From Comamonas thiooxydans (GTDB taxonomy: Bacteria; Pseudomonadota; Gammaproteobacteria; Burkholderiales; Burkholderiaceae_C), in assembly GCF_000964545.1 (NCBI RefSeq), contig NZ_BBVD01000031.1, positions 1 to 14,810 of the forward strand: a DNA stretch of 14,810 bases, written 5' to 3'. The notes below the pieces were generated by a model, which saw nothing but the letters and a program-made list of their open reading frames with translations, did no database searches and was not told the DNA's origin. The translations under genes and the position numbers were made by a program. The stretch's first letter is position 1; each line of letters starts with the position of its first letter. Shown here piece after piece: positions 14,422 to 14,810 of this stretch.

Positions 14422-14522
14422 ATATTGTTAATATTGATTGATAATTAAATGATTTTAAATAAATGACATATCTTGTAAGTTAATTTTTAATTGATGAATA
14501 ATGTTTTTAATAATGCTATTTT
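14290..14522. other. A/T-rich non-coding segment
   Basis: This stretch is dominated by runs of A and T (for example around 14341-14380 and 14420-14525), in contrast to the G+C-richer genes of the window. It lies between the divergent operon start and an orphan plus-strand ORF. Such composition often marks acquired DNA, a nucleoid-protein (H-NS/MvaT-like) silenced region or a strong upstream promoter area. Apart from the palindrome and the doubtful ORF listed here, nothing definite is seen. Confidence 0.5.
14363..14380. promoter_or_regulatory. Perfect dyad TTTTGAA-N4-TTCAAAA
   Basis: Two exactly complementary seven-base arms (14363-14369 and 14374-14380) flank ATTA. The core TTGAA-N4-TTCAA has the spacing of FNR/CRP-family sites and differs from the FNR consensus at one base in each half. 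It lies about 200 bases upstream of both the operon promoter and the 14532 ORF, and inside the doubtful ORF. In A/T-rich DNA a chance match is not excluded. Confidence 0.3.
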
Positions 14523-14531
14523 TTGCGGGTG

Positions 14532-14783
14532 ATGAATTTCTCTGGAGTGGTTAATACCATTGGCAGCGATATCTCTTTATTCTTGCGGCGTTGCTGCATT
14601 GATGAGAGGGTCTTGTTGTGCGACAGCGCCCTAGCAGATGCCGTCGATGCCTCCACTTGGGAGCAGATAGACACGCTTTTTACGGCAACTTTCTGCGGGA
14701 AATCAGATTTTTCTTATAAAGAACCATGGGCTTCAGCAGTACTCTTTGCGGGAATGTGTATTGGCTCATTCGAGACGGTCTGA
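14532..14783 (+). CDS. Hypothetical protein, 83 residues
   Basis: The ATG at 14532 is preferred; a TTG at 14523 would add three residues. The ribosome site is weak (GGGTG directly upstream). The product starts MNFSGVVNTIGSDISLFLRR, has a middle part with Cys-Cys and an acidic helix (DSALADAVDASTWEQIDTLF), and ends AVLFAGMCIGSFETV before a TGA at 14781-14783. There is no convincing signal peptide or clear full membrane helix, although the last 20 residues are fairly hydrophobic. I do not recognise a family. It is preceded by A/T-rich DNA that could carry its promoter and is not in the same direction as the cyd operon. It may belong to an acquired segment continuing beyond the window. Confidence 0.4.
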   Translation: MNFSGVVNTIGSDISLFLRRCCIDERVLLCDSALADAVDASTWEQIDTLFTATFCGKSDFSYKEPWASAVLFAGMCIGSFETV

Positions 14784-14810
14784 CAGAAGAGGTTTTTCGT
14801 TCCGGCCCCT

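Noticed and set aside
1..14810. CRISPR array, tRNA or rRNA genes
   Set aside because: No regularly spaced repeats and no tRNA or rRNA-like stretches were seen by eye on either strand; a model-based scan was not possible.

Overview
The window looks like a chromosomal stretch of a proteobacterium, most plausibly a beta-proteobacterium of the Burkholderiales (Comamonadaceae-like) or possibly a Pseudomonas relative. This rests on the moderate-to-high G+C of the genes, the CIO-type cytochrome bd genes, the YdeP-like molybdoenzyme, the MocR regulator and the style of the IS110/IS3 remnants. No rRNA or tRNA gene, CRISPR array or intact mobile element was seen, so the assignment is tentative.

Left part (1-2620): a decayed accessory zone. 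A short hypothetical gene is cut at its 3' end by a truncated IS110 transposase fragment lying in the opposite direction. A hairpin-rich non-coding stretch follows, then the C-terminal tail of an IS3-family transposase. Next to these relics lies a secreted glycosidase-like protein on the minus strand. The gap after it holds dyads and one doubtful short reading frame.

Middle (2623-7070): a large membrane-anchored GGDEF/EAL c-di-GMP protein (minus strand) sits back to back with a MocR/YdcR-type regulator (plus strand). The regulator lacks the usual PLP-binding Asp.

Right part (7090-14105): a tight minus-strand gene run, read from right to left. It encodes an FdhF/YdeP-family molybdopterin oxidoreductase, CIO-type cydA and cydB, a bestrophin-like channel, moaA and a 46-residue one-helix membrane protein not previously delimited. 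A near-consensus FNR/ANR box (TTGAT-N4-GTCAA in the direction of transcription) lies just upstream and overlaps a possible promoter. The run reads as an oxygen-regulated respiratory module: a molybdenum enzyme, a quinol oxidase, a cofactor enzyme for the molybdoenzyme, an anion-channel-like protein and a small membrane subunit. That joint role is inference from gene order and the FNR box.

Right end (14162-14810): a conspicuously A/T-rich segment with a perfect dyad and two orphan short reading frames, unlike the rest of the window and possibly acquired.
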